NCBI GenBank assembly: GCA_964615375.1
Contig: CAZTOW010000027.1
Span: 62,001-126,000 of the forward strand
Reading direction: 5' to 3'
Length of the DNA stretch: 64,000 nucleotides
DNA from: CAZKWG01 sp964615375
GTDB lineage: Bacteria; Myxococcota_A; UBA796; CAZKWG01
The translations under genes and the position numbers were made by a program. Shown piece after piece: positions 1 to 8,079 of this stretch (within the stretch, counting starts at the first letter, position 1; every line of letters begins with the position of its first letter). The notes under the pieces are model-generated. The model ran no database searches and had not been told where the DNA came from. It saw only the letters and a list, made by a program, of their open reading frames with translations.

Positions 1-721
1 CGCTGAGCGCCCAGGCCCCGCCCGCCAGCAGGCCGGAGACCCCGGCGCCGATGGCCAGCGGCATCCAGCGCCCTCCGCGATCCGGCTCGCCCGACGTCGA
101 TGACACCACCGGCGACATCACCGGCGACACCACCGGCGACGTCACGGCCACCGCTCCCGGCGGCGCGCGCAGCTCCTCGGGGAAGGGATCGCCCACCCGC
201 AGGTACCAGGTGGACTGGACCTGACCGTCGGGCGCGACCACCTGCACGATGGCGGGGCGCTCGGCGGGGACGCCGCCCTGATCGGCGCCGTCCACCAGCA
301 GGGTGAGGCCGACGGCGAGGGAGGCGGGCTCGTCAGGGCCGGGGCCGAGCTGACGGGCCTCCTCGTAGAGCGCCTGCAGCGGGCTGCCCGGGGGGAGCAC
401 GTCCTCGGGCATGCGGTAGGCGGGCTGGAGGACCAGGGCCGAGCGGAAGGCGGAGCGCGTGCCCTGGAGATCATCCTGGACGAAGGCGGCGATGGCCTCG
501 GCGCGGTGGGCGGCGGCGGCCAGCGGGGGCGAGACCGGCTCACCCAGGCACTCGAGCGTGGTGGTGGCGTCGGCCCGCGCGCGGTCGAAGGCGGCGATGT
601 CCAGCGCGGCGTAGGCGGCCATGGCCTCGTTCAGCGCGCGCTGCAGGTCCGTGGCGCGGGTGGGGTGCGCGCAGGTGGCGGCCTGGGCCGACAGCCCGGC
701 GATCAGCAGCAGGCTCACCAT
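1..721 (-). CDS. Secreted TPR-like hypothetical protein, partial (C-terminus beyond window)
   Basis: The frame is open from the ATG at 721 to the window edge (about 240 residues), so the C-terminus is missing. It starts with a short signal peptide (MVSLLLIAGLSAQAA), continues with an Ala-rich helical region that looks like degenerate TPRs (about residues 20-110), then a PEGA-like beta segment containing LLVDGADQGGVPA. A low-complexity SPVVSPVMSPVVS linker precedes a hydrophobic stretch (about 222-240) that is probably a membrane anchor. Its start overlaps the end of the upstream FG-GAP gene by 7 bases, so the two are probably co-translated. No function can be named; related architectures in this kind of organism are envelope proteins near kinases. 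Confidence 0.75.
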   Translation of the reverse strand, partial: MVSLLLIAGLSAQAATCAHPTRATDLQRALNEAMAAYAALDIAAFDRARADATTTLECLGEPVSPPLAAAAHRAEAIAAFVQDDLQGTRSAFRSALVLQPAYRMPEDVLPPGSPLQALYEEARQLGPGPDEPASLAVGLTLLVDGADQGGVPAERPAIVQVVAPDGQVQSTWYLRVGDPFPEELRAPPGAVAVTSPVVSPVMSPVVSSTSGEPDRGGRWMPLAIGAGVSGLLAGGAWALS

Positions 722-2316
722 GAGGTCCACCCCTGAAGCAGGACGACCGCGCCCGCCAGCGCCCCCTCGGTGGACGACCGCCCCGGGACCCCTGCCCAGA
801 CCCAGGTCTCGCCGTCCACCCGGAGGCCGCCCACGCTGAGCCCGAGGAGATCGTCCGACTCTCCGAGGATGAGGCCCGCCCGCACGCCCTCCTCCGCCCC
901 GGCCTCGTGCTCGCCGGTCAGCGTCGGCGCGCCGAAGAGCAGGGCCGCCGCGCCGCCGGTCCCGGCGTCCACGTCCCCTCCGGGAGAGCCGGACAGGAGA
1001 TCGTCCGCGCCGTCCTCATCGAGGTCGAAGAGGGCCACGGAGCGCCCGAGCCTGCAGCTCCGGCTCGCGCAGACGAGGAGGGCCTCGGCGTCCCCGGACG
1101 AGAGGGTCCCCTCCAGCGGCCCGAAGAGGAGGTAGACCGCGCCGCCGTCCTCGGCCTCGTCGTCGTCGCGATCGGCGCCGATGGCCAGATCGGCGACGCC
1201 GTCCCCGTTGACGTCCCCCGTGGCCAGGGCGGCGGCGAAGTTGCCGCTGCCGCGCTGGTCCACCACCGTCGCCTCCGCGTGATCGGGGAAGAACTCGAGA
1301 TCCGCGCTGGTCTGGGAGCCCTCCAGGATCCAGGCGGCGCCGTCGCCGCCGTAGGCGCCGATCACCAACTCGAGCGCGCCGTCCCCGTCAAGGTCGGCGG
1401 AGGCCAGCGCGCCGCCGGCCAGCGAGCCCTGCTCCCCCAGCAGCGTGCGGACCTCGGGCTCGGGAGCCTGCGCCCCCAGGCTGAACACGAGCACGGCGGG
1501 GTTCGAGGTCGCCGCGTTCCGCGTCGGCGCGCCCACCGCGGCGTCCTCCACCCCGTCCCCGTCCAGGTCCCCGGCGGCCAGCGCGCCGTAGCCGAGGCAG
1601 CTCGACCCGCTGTCATCGAGGATGGTGGCCTCGGGATCCGTGAGGTTCATGGCCGAGACGGGGCCGAGGAGGAGGGAGGCGCTGCCCGGGTCACAGCCGG
1701 TGGCGCCGCCGTCCTGGCTGCTGAGGAAGCTCTCACGCGCCGGGGAGCCCACCACCAGATCGCCGTGGCCGTCCCCGTCCAGGTCCCTGGGCGTGGAGAC
1801 CGAGTACCCCGCCATGCCCGCCAGGGCGCCCGTCTCCGGCGTGGGCGCGGCGAGGAAGTAGGCCGTCTCCTCCAGCGCGACGTCCCCCTGCCCCAGCGTG
1901 GTCACGATGGCCACCGCGCCCGCGTCGCTGGCGTAGCCCGGCGCGCTCACGACCATGTCCGGGCGGCCGTCCCCGTCCAGATCGCCCGCCGAGGCCGTGA
2001 ACCCGGCCAGCCCGCCCGGATCTCCCCCGCTCAGCGTGAGCGCGGGCTCCTCCGCCTCGACCATACCGGTGAACGCGCAGTGTCGGGTGGCGCCCTCCTC
2101 GCCCATCGCGCAGTCCTGCAGCAGCCCGTCCCCGCAGATCTCGGGGGCGTCGGGGTAGGCGCCGGGATCCTCGTCGTCGCAGTCCTCGGGCCAGGGGCTG
2201 CCGTCGGCGTCCACGTCCAGACGGGCCTGACGCTCCTCCTCGGTGACCCAGGTGCAGGCGCCGAGGACGAGGGACAAGGCAGGGACGGAGATCCGGGCGT
2301 ACAGGCGTTGCTCCAT
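715..2316 (-). CDS. FG-GAP repeat (integrin-alpha-like) lipoprotein
   Basis: About 533 residues. I start at the internal ATG at 2316 because it gives a clean lipoprotein signal (MEQRLYARISVPALSLVLGAC, lipobox LGAC); an upstream in-frame start at 2367 would bury it. After the signal comes a MopE-like metal-binding motif (DADGSPWPEDCDDEDPGAYP), then repeated FG-GAP blades carrying Ca-binding DLDGDG/DVNGDG motifs spaced about 55-65 residues, giving a predicted beta-propeller on the cell surface. Such proteins are common in Myxococcota; their ligands are usually unknown. It is followed with a 7-base overlap by the partial secreted protein at 1-721. The role in adhesion or surface structure is inferred from the fold only. 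Confidence 0.85.
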   Translation of the reverse strand: MEQRLYARISVPALSLVLGACTWVTEEERQARLDVDADGSPWPEDCDDEDPGAYPDAPEICGDGLLQDCAMGEEGATRHCAFTGMVEAEEPALTLSGGDPGGLAGFTASAGDLDGDGRPDMVVSAPGYASDAGAVAIVTTLGQGDVALEETAYFLAAPTPETGALAGMAGYSVSTPRDLDGDGHGDLVVGSPARESFLSSQDGGATGCDPGSASLLLGPVSAMNLTDPEATILDDSGSSCLGYGALAAGDLDGDGVEDAAVGAPTRNAATSNPAVLVFSLGAQAPEPEVRTLLGEQGSLAGGALASADLDGDGALELVIGAYGGDGAAWILEGSQTSADLEFFPDHAEATVVDQRGSGNFAAALATGDVNGDGVADLAIGADRDDDEAEDGGAVYLLFGPLEGTLSSGDAEALLVCASRSCRLGRSVALFDLDEDGADDLLSGSPGGDVDAGTGGAAALLFGAPTLTGEHEAGAEEGVRAGLILGESDDLLGLSVGGLRVDGETWVWAGVPGRSSTEGALAGAVVLLQGWTSW

Positions 2317-2380
2317 CAGCGTGTGGGCGGAGCATACCTGAAAGCGTGAGCGGAGTGGGCGAGCCAAGGCGCCGAGCCGC

Positions 2381-3406
2381 TCAGGGCAGCCTGTGCTCCG
2401 AGAAGAAGGCGAGCGCGGCCTCCGCGCCGGAGAGCTCCTGGCTCACGCGGCCGATGCGCGCCTCCTTGAGATACTGCCAGCCGCGGGGCCAGGTGTGCCC
2501 GCCCCCCTCCACCCGCAGGAGCACGGTGTCGGCCGCGCAGCCCTGGCCCTCGACGCGGGTGACGGTGGTGCCGTCGTCCTCGGCGTCGGTGAGCGCCGTC
2601 TCGGTCGTGCCGGAGCAGCCGTTGGCCTGAAACCAGGCATCCATGCTGGTCTCCACGTCCATGAAGTCGCCGCCCTCCTCGCTGGAGCACAGCCCCTCGC
2701 CGGGGCCGCCGCCGTACTTCCAGCAGGGGTCCTCCGTGCCGTGGACGTGCAGGACGGGGACGGCGCGGGCGGGCTCGCAGCCGGGCCAGCCCAGCGCCTG
2801 GTTGGCCCCGGCGATAGGGGCGATGGCGGCGAAGACCTCGGCCCGCTCGCAGGCCAGCCGGTGGCTCATGGCCCCGCCGTTGGAGATCCCCGTGGCGTAG
2901 ACCCGGGCCTCGTCCACCCACAGCGCGCGGTGGAGCTCGTCGAGCAGCGCGTCCACGTAGGCCACGTCGTCCGAGCCGCCCTCGCAGGCCACCCCGCCCA
3001 CGCAGCGCCAGCCCTCCTCGCCCCCGCCCGCGTTCCAGCTCCGCCCGCGGACCCCTTGCGCGTCCACGCCGTCCGGGGCCACGACGATGACGCCGAGCGC
3101 GTCGGCGAGGGCGAAGAGGCAGCCGTCGGATTCCACGTCCCCGTCCGGGCAGGTGCTCTGATTGAAGCCCTCCTTCTTGCCGCCCCCGCCGTGGAAGGCC
3201 AGGACCAGGGGCAGCTCGGCGCGGCCGTCGTAGGCGGGGGGCAGGTGCAGGATGTACTCGCGGTCGCGCCAGCCCGGGACGCGGAAGGTCTCGTCGAGTG
3301 GACCCACCAGCGCGTCCGAGCCGCCGCGGTCCGGGGCGAGCGGGGCGCGGCAGGCGCTGAGCCAGGGCAGGAGGAGCAGCGGCGTCGAGCAGAGCGCGGG
3401 GTGCAT
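2381..3406 (-). CDS. Polyhydroxybutyrate depolymerase/feruloyl-esterase-like lipoprotein (alpha/beta hydrolase)
   Basis: About 341 residues. The chosen start (3406) gives a lipoprotein signal ending LLLLPWLSAC. The mature part is an alpha/beta hydrolase of the LpqC/PHB-depolymerase type: oxyanion-loop motif LAFHGGGGKKEGF, nucleophile elbow ATGISNGGAMSH (Ser in GISNG), acid in VLHVHGTEDPCW and catalytic His in EGGGHTWPRGW. Many cysteines suggest disulfides in an exported enzyme. The family hydrolyses short-chain polyesters or acyl-sugar esters; the substrate here cannot be told from sequence. It lies on the same strand as the FG-GAP lipoprotein downstream and 74 bases downstream of the SDR gene. 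Confidence 0.85.
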   Translation of the reverse strand: MHPALCSTPLLLLPWLSACRAPLAPDRGGSDALVGPLDETFRVPGWRDREYILHLPPAYDGRAELPLVLAFHGGGGKKEGFNQSTCPDGDVESDGCLFALADALGVIVVAPDGVDAQGVRGRSWNAGGGEEGWRCVGGVACEGGSDDVAYVDALLDELHRALWVDEARVYATGISNGGAMSHRLACERAEVFAAIAPIAGANQALGWPGCEPARAVPVLHVHGTEDPCWKYGGGPGEGLCSSEEGGDFMDVETSMDAWFQANGCSGTTETALTDAEDDGTTVTRVEGQGCAADTVLLRVEGGGHTWPRGWQYLKEARIGRVSQELSGAEAALAFFSEHRLP

Positions 3407-3480
3407 GTTCGAGCTCCGAGGTGACCATAACCCGCGAAGGAGGCAGAATCCACGCGCCGCCTCTCCCCCGCCCTGCGCGC

Positions 3481-4581
3481 TCAGCCCGGCCGCCGCCCGA
3501 AGTCCGTGGCCTTGCACCACAGGAAGAGGCGCTCGAAGTAGTCGCCCACGCGCGGCACCACCACGCCCGTGCCCGCCAGGGCCGCCTCCGTCCGGGACTG
3601 ATCGAAGACCAGATCGCTCGAGAAGTAGGGCAGGAAGACCGCGCCGCTCTTGAAGAGATCGGCGCGGCGGCGGCCGAGGGCCCAGCGCAGGATCGGGCGC
3701 AGGACGCGGACATAGAGGCCGTAGTGAATCCAGAGCACCCGTCGCGCGTCGAAGATGCGGCGGGCGAGATCGGCGACCTCCCCCGCGGTGGCGGCGCGCT
3801 CGGGCCCGGCGGTGATGTGCCAGGCGCGCCCGTCGGGCTCGACACGCTCGCGCAGGGCGGCGATGGCGTCGGCGACGTAGTCCACGGGCACGACGTCGAA
3901 GCGGCTGCGCGGGCGGCCGGGCATCATGCGCCAGCGCCCGCGGGCGTAGACCTTGATGGGCCAGTACAGCGTGTTGTTGTTGGGCGTGAAGCCGGTGCGG
4001 CTGTGGCCGACGACGATGGAGGGCCGGAAGATGCGCACGGGGACGCCCTCGGCGTGGGCGGCGCGGAGCAGGGCCTCGGCCTCGACCTTGGAGCGCTCGT
4101 AGCTGTTGTGGAAGGGCTCGGCGGGCGGGTCCTCCTCGCGGACCAGCCCGGTGCGCCCGCCGCAGACATAGGCGGTGCTCACGTAGTCCAGGCTGCGGAG
4201 CCCGGGGCAGGTCCGCGCGAGCGCGATCACGCGCGCGGTGCCCTGGGTGTTGGTGCGCCGGGCCTCCTCGAGGGGCAGGTCGAAGCGCACGCTGGCCGCG
4301 CCGTGGACGACGCCGGTCAGGCTCGCGCGCAGCCGCGCCGCGTCCTCCTCGCTGAGCCCGAGCCCCTCGGCCTCCAGGTCCCCCGCGACGGCGTCCACGC
4401 TCTCGGGGAGCCCCTCGGGCAGCGCGCGCGCCACGGCCTTCTCCAGGCGGGCCCGCGCCCCCTGCTCACCCGGTCGCACCAGGCAGCTCACCCGGAGGCC
4501 AGGCGCGCGCCGGAGCATCGAGGCCAGCAGCTCGGCGCCCACCATCCCCGTGACCCCGGTGAGCAGCAGGTGTTCGTTCAT
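3481..4581 (-). CDS. NAD(P)-dependent SDR, thioester-reductase / fatty-acyl-reductase-like
   Basis: 366 residues. An extended short-chain dehydrogenase of the NAD_binding_4 (male-sterility/thioester reductase) group. The cofactor loop TGVTGMVGAELL lies at residues 8-19, the active-site Ser is in DYVSTAYVCGG, and the catalytic Tyr/Lys pair is in NSYERSKVEAE (YxxxK). Family members reduce acyl-CoA or carrier-bound thioesters to aldehydes, or act on sugar or lipid substrates. With no carrier or acyl-CoA synthetase next to it, the substrate remains open. The start at 4581 is supported by the beta1 strand beginning at once (MNEHLLLTG). It is divergent from the TlpA-like gene, with about 100 bases between. 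Confidence 0.85.
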   Translation of the reverse strand: MNEHLLLTGVTGMVGAELLASMLRRAPGLRVSCLVRPGEQGARARLEKAVARALPEGLPESVDAVAGDLEAEGLGLSEEDAARLRASLTGVVHGAASVRFDLPLEEARRTNTQGTARVIALARTCPGLRSLDYVSTAYVCGGRTGLVREEDPPAEPFHNSYERSKVEAEALLRAAHAEGVPVRIFRPSIVVGHSRTGFTPNNNTLYWPIKVYARGRWRMMPGRPRSRFDVVPVDYVADAIAALRERVEPDGRAWHITAGPERAATAGEVADLARRIFDARRVLWIHYGLYVRVLRPILRWALGRRRADLFKSGAVFLPYFSSDLVFDQSRTEAALAGTGVVVPRVGDYFERLFLWCKATDFGRRPG

Positions 4582-4677
4582 CGCTTCTCCGCGTAGAGCG
4601 CCCTGATTCTGCCATCGAGGGGCGCGGCGCGCCAGTCACCGATGGCCGAAGGGCCTCGGCGTGACTACGTTTGTTCC

Positions 4678-5166
4678 ATGGAGCGCATGCTCAAGGACTG
4701 GGGCTTCGCGCTGGCGCTGGGGGCGCTGGTCTACGTCTTCGTCTCCTGGTGGCAGGCGCGCCCGCCGGACGTGGAGGGGGCGGCCCCTTCGTTCGCGCTC
4801 ACCGATCTGACCGGGAGGTCCTACAACCTGGACGAGCTGCGCGGCAAGACGGTGATCCTGAACTTCTGGGCGAGCTGGTGCGGGCCCTGCAAGGCGGAGA
4901 TCCCCGAGTTCTCGCGCTTCGCCGAGGCGCACCCGGAGGTCGTCGTGCTGGGCGCGGCGGTGGCCTCGGGGGACCGGGACTCGGTGAGCACCTCGGCGCA
5001 CCGGCTGGGCATCCGCTACCCGGTGGTCATGGCCCCCGATGAGCTCGTGCGCGACTACCAGGTCGAGGTCTTCCCGACCACCTTCGTCATCGGCCCCGAG
5101 GGGAACGTCGCCCTGGTGCGCACCGGCATGATGAACGAGGAGGCCCTGGAGGCGGCCATCCAGTGA
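4678..5166 (+). CDS. TlpA-family membrane-anchored thioredoxin
   Basis: 162 residues from the ATG at 4678; an earlier ATG at 4642 is possible but adds only a charged leader. An N-terminal membrane helix (about residues 9-25, WGFALALGALVYVFVSWW) anchors a periplasmic thioredoxin fold with WASWCGPCKAE (redox Cys68 and Cys71) and the cis-Pro motif VFPTTFVIG. TlpA/ResA proteins reduce disulfides in apo-cytochromes or deliver reducing power to copper chaperones. The stop codon overlaps the start of the copper ATPase by 4 bases (GTGA), so a role in copper handling or cuproenzyme maturation is a reasonable inference. Confidence 0.88.
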   Translation: MERMLKDWGFALALGALVYVFVSWWQARPPDVEGAAPSFALTDLTGRSYNLDELRGKTVILNFWASWCGPCKAEIPEFSRFAEAHPEVVVLGAAVASGDRDSVSTSAHRLGIRYPVVMAPDELVRDYQVEVFPTTFVIGPEGNVALVRTGMMNEEALEAAIQ

Positions 5167-7379
5167 GCGTGCAGGACGCCAGCGCGCTGGTCCACTTCGA
5201 TCTCCCCGTGGAGGGGATGACCTGCGCCTCCTGCGCGGTGCGGCTCCAGAAGGTGCTGCGCCGGGTGGACGGGGTGGCCGAGGCGGACGTGAACTACGCC
5301 ACGGGCACGGCCTCCCTGGGGGTGCGCCCGGGAGGCGTGGGGCGGGACGCGCTGGTGGACGCGGTGGAGCGCGCCGGCTTCAGCGTCCCCGCCGTCTCCG
5401 AGGACGACCCGGCCGGGCTGGTGGAGACCCTTCGGGCCCACGAGCAGGAGGAGCGGGACGGGCTGCGCCGGGACCTGATCCTGGCGGCGGCGCTGACGCT
5501 CCCGGTCTTCGTGCTGGGGATGTTCTTCCACACCTGGGTCCCCGGGGCCTGGATCTCCATGCCGCTCTCGCTGGCGGTGGTGGGCTGGTCCGGGCGGCGC
5601 TTCTTCCAGGACGCCTGGCGCACGGCGCGGGCGGGCAGCGCCAACATGAACACGCTGGTGGCCATGGGGGTCAGCGTGGCCTGGCTGCTCAGCGCCGTCG
5701 CCACGATCCGACCCCAGGCCTTCCCCACCCACGCCGTCTACTTCGAGTCCTCCGCCGTGGTGGTCACCCTGGTCCTGCTGGGCCGCTGGCTGGAGAGCCG
5801 GGCGCGCGGGCGGGCCAGCGAGGCGGTGCGCAGCCTCCAGGAGCTCAGCCCGGTGAGGGCCAGCGTGCTGCGCGGCGGCGTCATCACCGAGGTCCCGGCC
5901 CGCCAGGTGCTGCCCGGGGATCTGGTCGTGGCCCGACCCGGCGACCGCATCGCCGCTGACGGGCTGGTCGAGGAGGGGCAGAGCGAGATCGAGGAGGCCC
6001 TGCTGACCGGGGAGTCGGCCCCTGTGCCCAAGGGCCCGGGGGCGCGGGTGCTGGCGGGCACGGTCAACGGCGGGGGCGCGCTGCGCTACCGGGCCACGGC
6101 CACCGGGGCGAGCACGGCGCTGGCCCGGGTGATGGCCAGCGTCCATCGCCTGCTCTCGGACAAGCCGCCCGTTCAGCGCACGGTGGACCGGGTCGCCGCG
6201 GTCTTCACCCCGGCGGTGCTGGCGCTGGCGCTGTTGACCTTCCTGGCCTGGATGATCTGGGGTCCCGGGCCCGCCGACGCCGCCCTGGCCGCCGCCAGCG
6301 TGCTGGTCATCGCCTGCCCCTGCGCGCTCGGGCTGGCCACGCCCACGGCGCTGCTGGTCGGGACGGGCTGGGGGGCGAAGCGCGGGATCCTCTTCCGCGA
6401 CGCCTCCGCGCTCGAGCAGGCTCACCGCGTCACCGACGTCGTCTTCGACAAGACCGGCACGCTCACCCTCGGCCGCTTCGGGCTGGTCGCCGCCTGGGGG
6501 GACCCGGAGGTGGGCGGGGCCGACGGGGCGCTGGCGGCGGTGGGCGCGCTGGAGTCCGACAGCGAGCACCCCGTGGCGCGCGCGCTGGTGGAGGCGGCCC
6601 GCGCCCGCGGGCTCGAGGGCCCCGGGGTGGGCGGGCTCCAGGCCAGCCCCGGGCTCGGGGTCGAGGGCGAGCTGAAGGGGGCGCGATGGCGGGTGGGGAG
6701 CCGACGCTTCCTGGCCTCCATGCTCCCCGATCCGCTGCCCGAGGGCGCCGCCGCCGTCGCCGCCACCCCCGGCGCCACCCCCATCCTCGCCGCGCGGGAG
6801 GGCCGGCTGGTGGGGGTCTTCGCCCTGGCCGACCAGCTCCGCCCGGAGGCGCGGGAGGCGGTGGAGCAGCTCCAGGCCCAGGGCCTCCGCGTCCGCATGC
6901 TCAGCGGCGACCGCCGCGAGGTGGCCGAGCCCCTGGCGAAGGCGCTGGGGCTCAGCAGCTTCGAGGCGGAGATCCTCCCCGACCAGAAGGCGGGGGCCAT
7001 CGCCGCGCTGCGCGATCAGGGGGCCGTGGTGGCCATGGTCGGCGACGGGGTCAACGACGCGCCCGCCCTGGCCGCCGCCCACCTGGGCGTGGCGATGGGG
7101 AGCGGGACCGCCGTGGCCAGCGAGGCCGCCGCCGTGACGATCCGCGAGGATCTTCGTCTGGTCTCGGAGACCATCCGGCTCTCCCGGCGCACGCTGGCCA
7201 TCATCCGACAGAACCTGCTCTGGGCCTTCGTCTACAACCTGCTGGCCATCCCGCTGGCGGCCGGGGCGCTCTATCCGGCCTTCGGTCTTCGCCTCTCGCC
7301 GATGATCGCGGGGGCGGCCATGGCGCTGTCCAGCGTGAGCGTGGTGACGAACAGCCTGCGGGTGCGCGGCTCGCGATAA
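5163..7379 (+). CDS. copA: Copper-translocating P1B-type ATPase
   Basis: 738 residues, starting at GTG 5163 inside the stop of the preceding gene. One N-terminal heavy-metal-associated domain (GMTCASC, Cys21 and Cys24) is followed by membrane helices, the actuator motif LTGESAPV, the metal-path motif VIACPCALGLATP, the phosphorylation site DKTGTLTLG, and the hinge MVGDGVNDAPALAAA. The C-terminal helices end in the SPMIAGAAMALSSVSVVTNSLR region, which carries the conserved Met/Ser residues of the second metal site. It pumps Cu(I) from the cytoplasm, for detoxification or cuproenzyme assembly. Coupling to a TlpA-like thioredoxin favours the latter as an added role. A hairpin follows three bases after the stop region. 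Confidence 0.95.
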   Translation: MSVQDASALVHFDLPVEGMTCASCAVRLQKVLRRVDGVAEADVNYATGTASLGVRPGGVGRDALVDAVERAGFSVPAVSEDDPAGLVETLRAHEQEERDGLRRDLILAAALTLPVFVLGMFFHTWVPGAWISMPLSLAVVGWSGRRFFQDAWRTARAGSANMNTLVAMGVSVAWLLSAVATIRPQAFPTHAVYFESSAVVVTLVLLGRWLESRARGRASEAVRSLQELSPVRASVLRGGVITEVPARQVLPGDLVVARPGDRIAADGLVEEGQSEIEEALLTGESAPVPKGPGARVLAGTVNGGGALRYRATATGASTALARVMASVHRLLSDKPPVQRTVDRVAAVFTPAVLALALLTFLAWMIWGPGPADAALAAASVLVIACPCALGLATPTALLVGTGWGAKRGILFRDASALEQAHRVTDVVFDKTGTLTLGRFGLVAAWGDPEVGGADGALAAVGALESDSEHPVARALVEAARARGLEGPGVGGLQASPGLGVEGELKGARWRVGSRRFLASMLPDPLPEGAAAVAATPGATPILAAREGRLVGVFALADQLRPEAREAVEQLQAQGLRVRMLSGDRREVAEPLAKALGLSSFEAEILPDQKAGAIAALRDQGAVVAMVGDGVNDAPALAAAHLGVAMGSGTAVASEAAAVTIREDLRLVSETIRLSRRTLAIIRQNLLWAFVYNLLAIPLAAGALYPAFGLRLSPMIAGAAMALSSVSVVTNSLRVRGSR

Positions 7380-7380
7380 A

Positions 7381-7401
7381 CCCGGTCAATTTCTGACCGG
7401 G
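7381..7401 (+). terminator. Hairpin directly after copA
   Basis: Perfect 8-bp inverted repeat (CCCGGTCA / TGACCGGG) with a 5-base loop, starting just after the copA stop. There is no T-run behind it, so it may act as a weak or Rho-assisted terminator or an mRNA-stabilising stem rather than a classical intrinsic terminator. Confidence 0.5.
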
Positions 7402-7418
7402 CACCTGCGCCCCCTCCC

Positions 7419-7447
7419 TTGTCGGGCAGGGTCCGACGACCTACATT
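7419..7447 (+). promoter_or_regulatory. Candidate sigma70-type promoter for ssb
   Basis: TTGTCG (7419-7424) and TACATT (7442-7447) are separated by exactly 17 bases, placing a start site near 7454, about 50 bases before the ssb ATG. The spacer holds a short inverted repeat (GTCGG...CCGAC). Match to consensus is moderate, so this is a prediction. Confidence 0.4.
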
Positions 7448-7505
7448 GGCTCGCCAGCTTCCTCTCCTTCCCGTCCTCCCCCTCTCTCGCAGCGTGGGTT
7501 CTGAC

Positions 7506-8066
7506 ATGGTGAACAAGGCCATCCTCATCGGCAATCTCGGCCAGGACCCGGAGGTCCGCACCACCGCGGGCGGCAACCAGGTCGCCACCCTCCGCGTCGC
7601 CACCTCCGATCGCCGCAAGGACCAGAGCGGCCAGTGGGTGGACCACACCGAGTGGCACACGGTGGTCGCCTTCGGCCGCACGGCGGAGAACGTGGCGAAG
7701 TTCTGCCGCAAGGGCAAGCAGCTCTTCATCGAGGGGCGCCTCCAGACCCGCAAGTGGCAGGACAAGGAGGGCCGCGACCGCTGGTCCACCGAGATCGTGG
7801 CCGACACCATCCGCTTCCTGGGCGGCGGCGGCGGCGGTGGCGGCGGCGAGGGTGAGGGCGGCTACGGTGGTGGCGGCGGCGGCGGTGGCGGCGGCTACGG
7901 CGGCGGTGGCGGCGGCTACGGCGGCGGCGGCGGCGGCAGCGGCTACGGCGGCGGCGGGCGCGGCGGGCGCGACCAGGGCGGCGGCGGGCGCGGGGGCGGC
8001 AACCCCTACGAGCCCCCGGGCCCGGACGATCAGATGCCCTACCAGGACGAAGACATCCCGTTCTAA
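7506..8066 (+). CDS. ssb: Single-stranded DNA-binding protein with Gly-rich linker
   Basis: 186 residues. The OB-fold starts at the conserved MVNKAILIGNLGQDPEVR and runs to about residue 110 (TEIVADTIRFLG). The linker is an extreme Gly-rich tract with GGGGYGGGG units (about residues 106-165). The protein ends in the conserved acidic tip DEDIPF that recruits replication and repair partners. The start at 7506 is fixed by the OB-fold; upstream in-frame codons at 7419 fall in the promoter. It coats ssDNA in replication, repair and recombination. The length is near the family norm and the linker composition is the only oddity. Confidence 0.95.
   Translation: MVNKAILIGNLGQDPEVRTTAGGNQVATLRVATSDRRKDQSGQWVDHTEWHTVVAFGRTAENVAKFCRKGKQLFIEGRLQTRKWQDKEGRDRWSTEIVADTIRFLGGGGGGGGGEGEGGYGGGGGGGGGGYGGGGGGYGGGGGGSGYGGGGRGGRDQGGGGRGGGNPYEPPGPDDQMPYQDEDIPF
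7821..8000 (+). repeat. GGC/GGT low-complexity tract in ssb
   Basis: Imperfect GGN codon array with interspersed TAC codons encoding the Gly/Tyr-rich linker of SSB. Such tracts are slip-prone and support a flexible, possibly phase-separating linker. It is not a CRISPR or mobile repeat. Confidence 0.8.
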
Positions 8067-8079
8067 GGCTGACCTCAGC

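Noticed and set aside
5055..7082. A 675-codon open frame on the strand opposite the copper ATPase gene
   Set aside because: It is a GC-skew shadow of copA: low-complexity Gly/Ala/Arg/His composition, no RBS, no domains, and the ATPase frame has every family motif.
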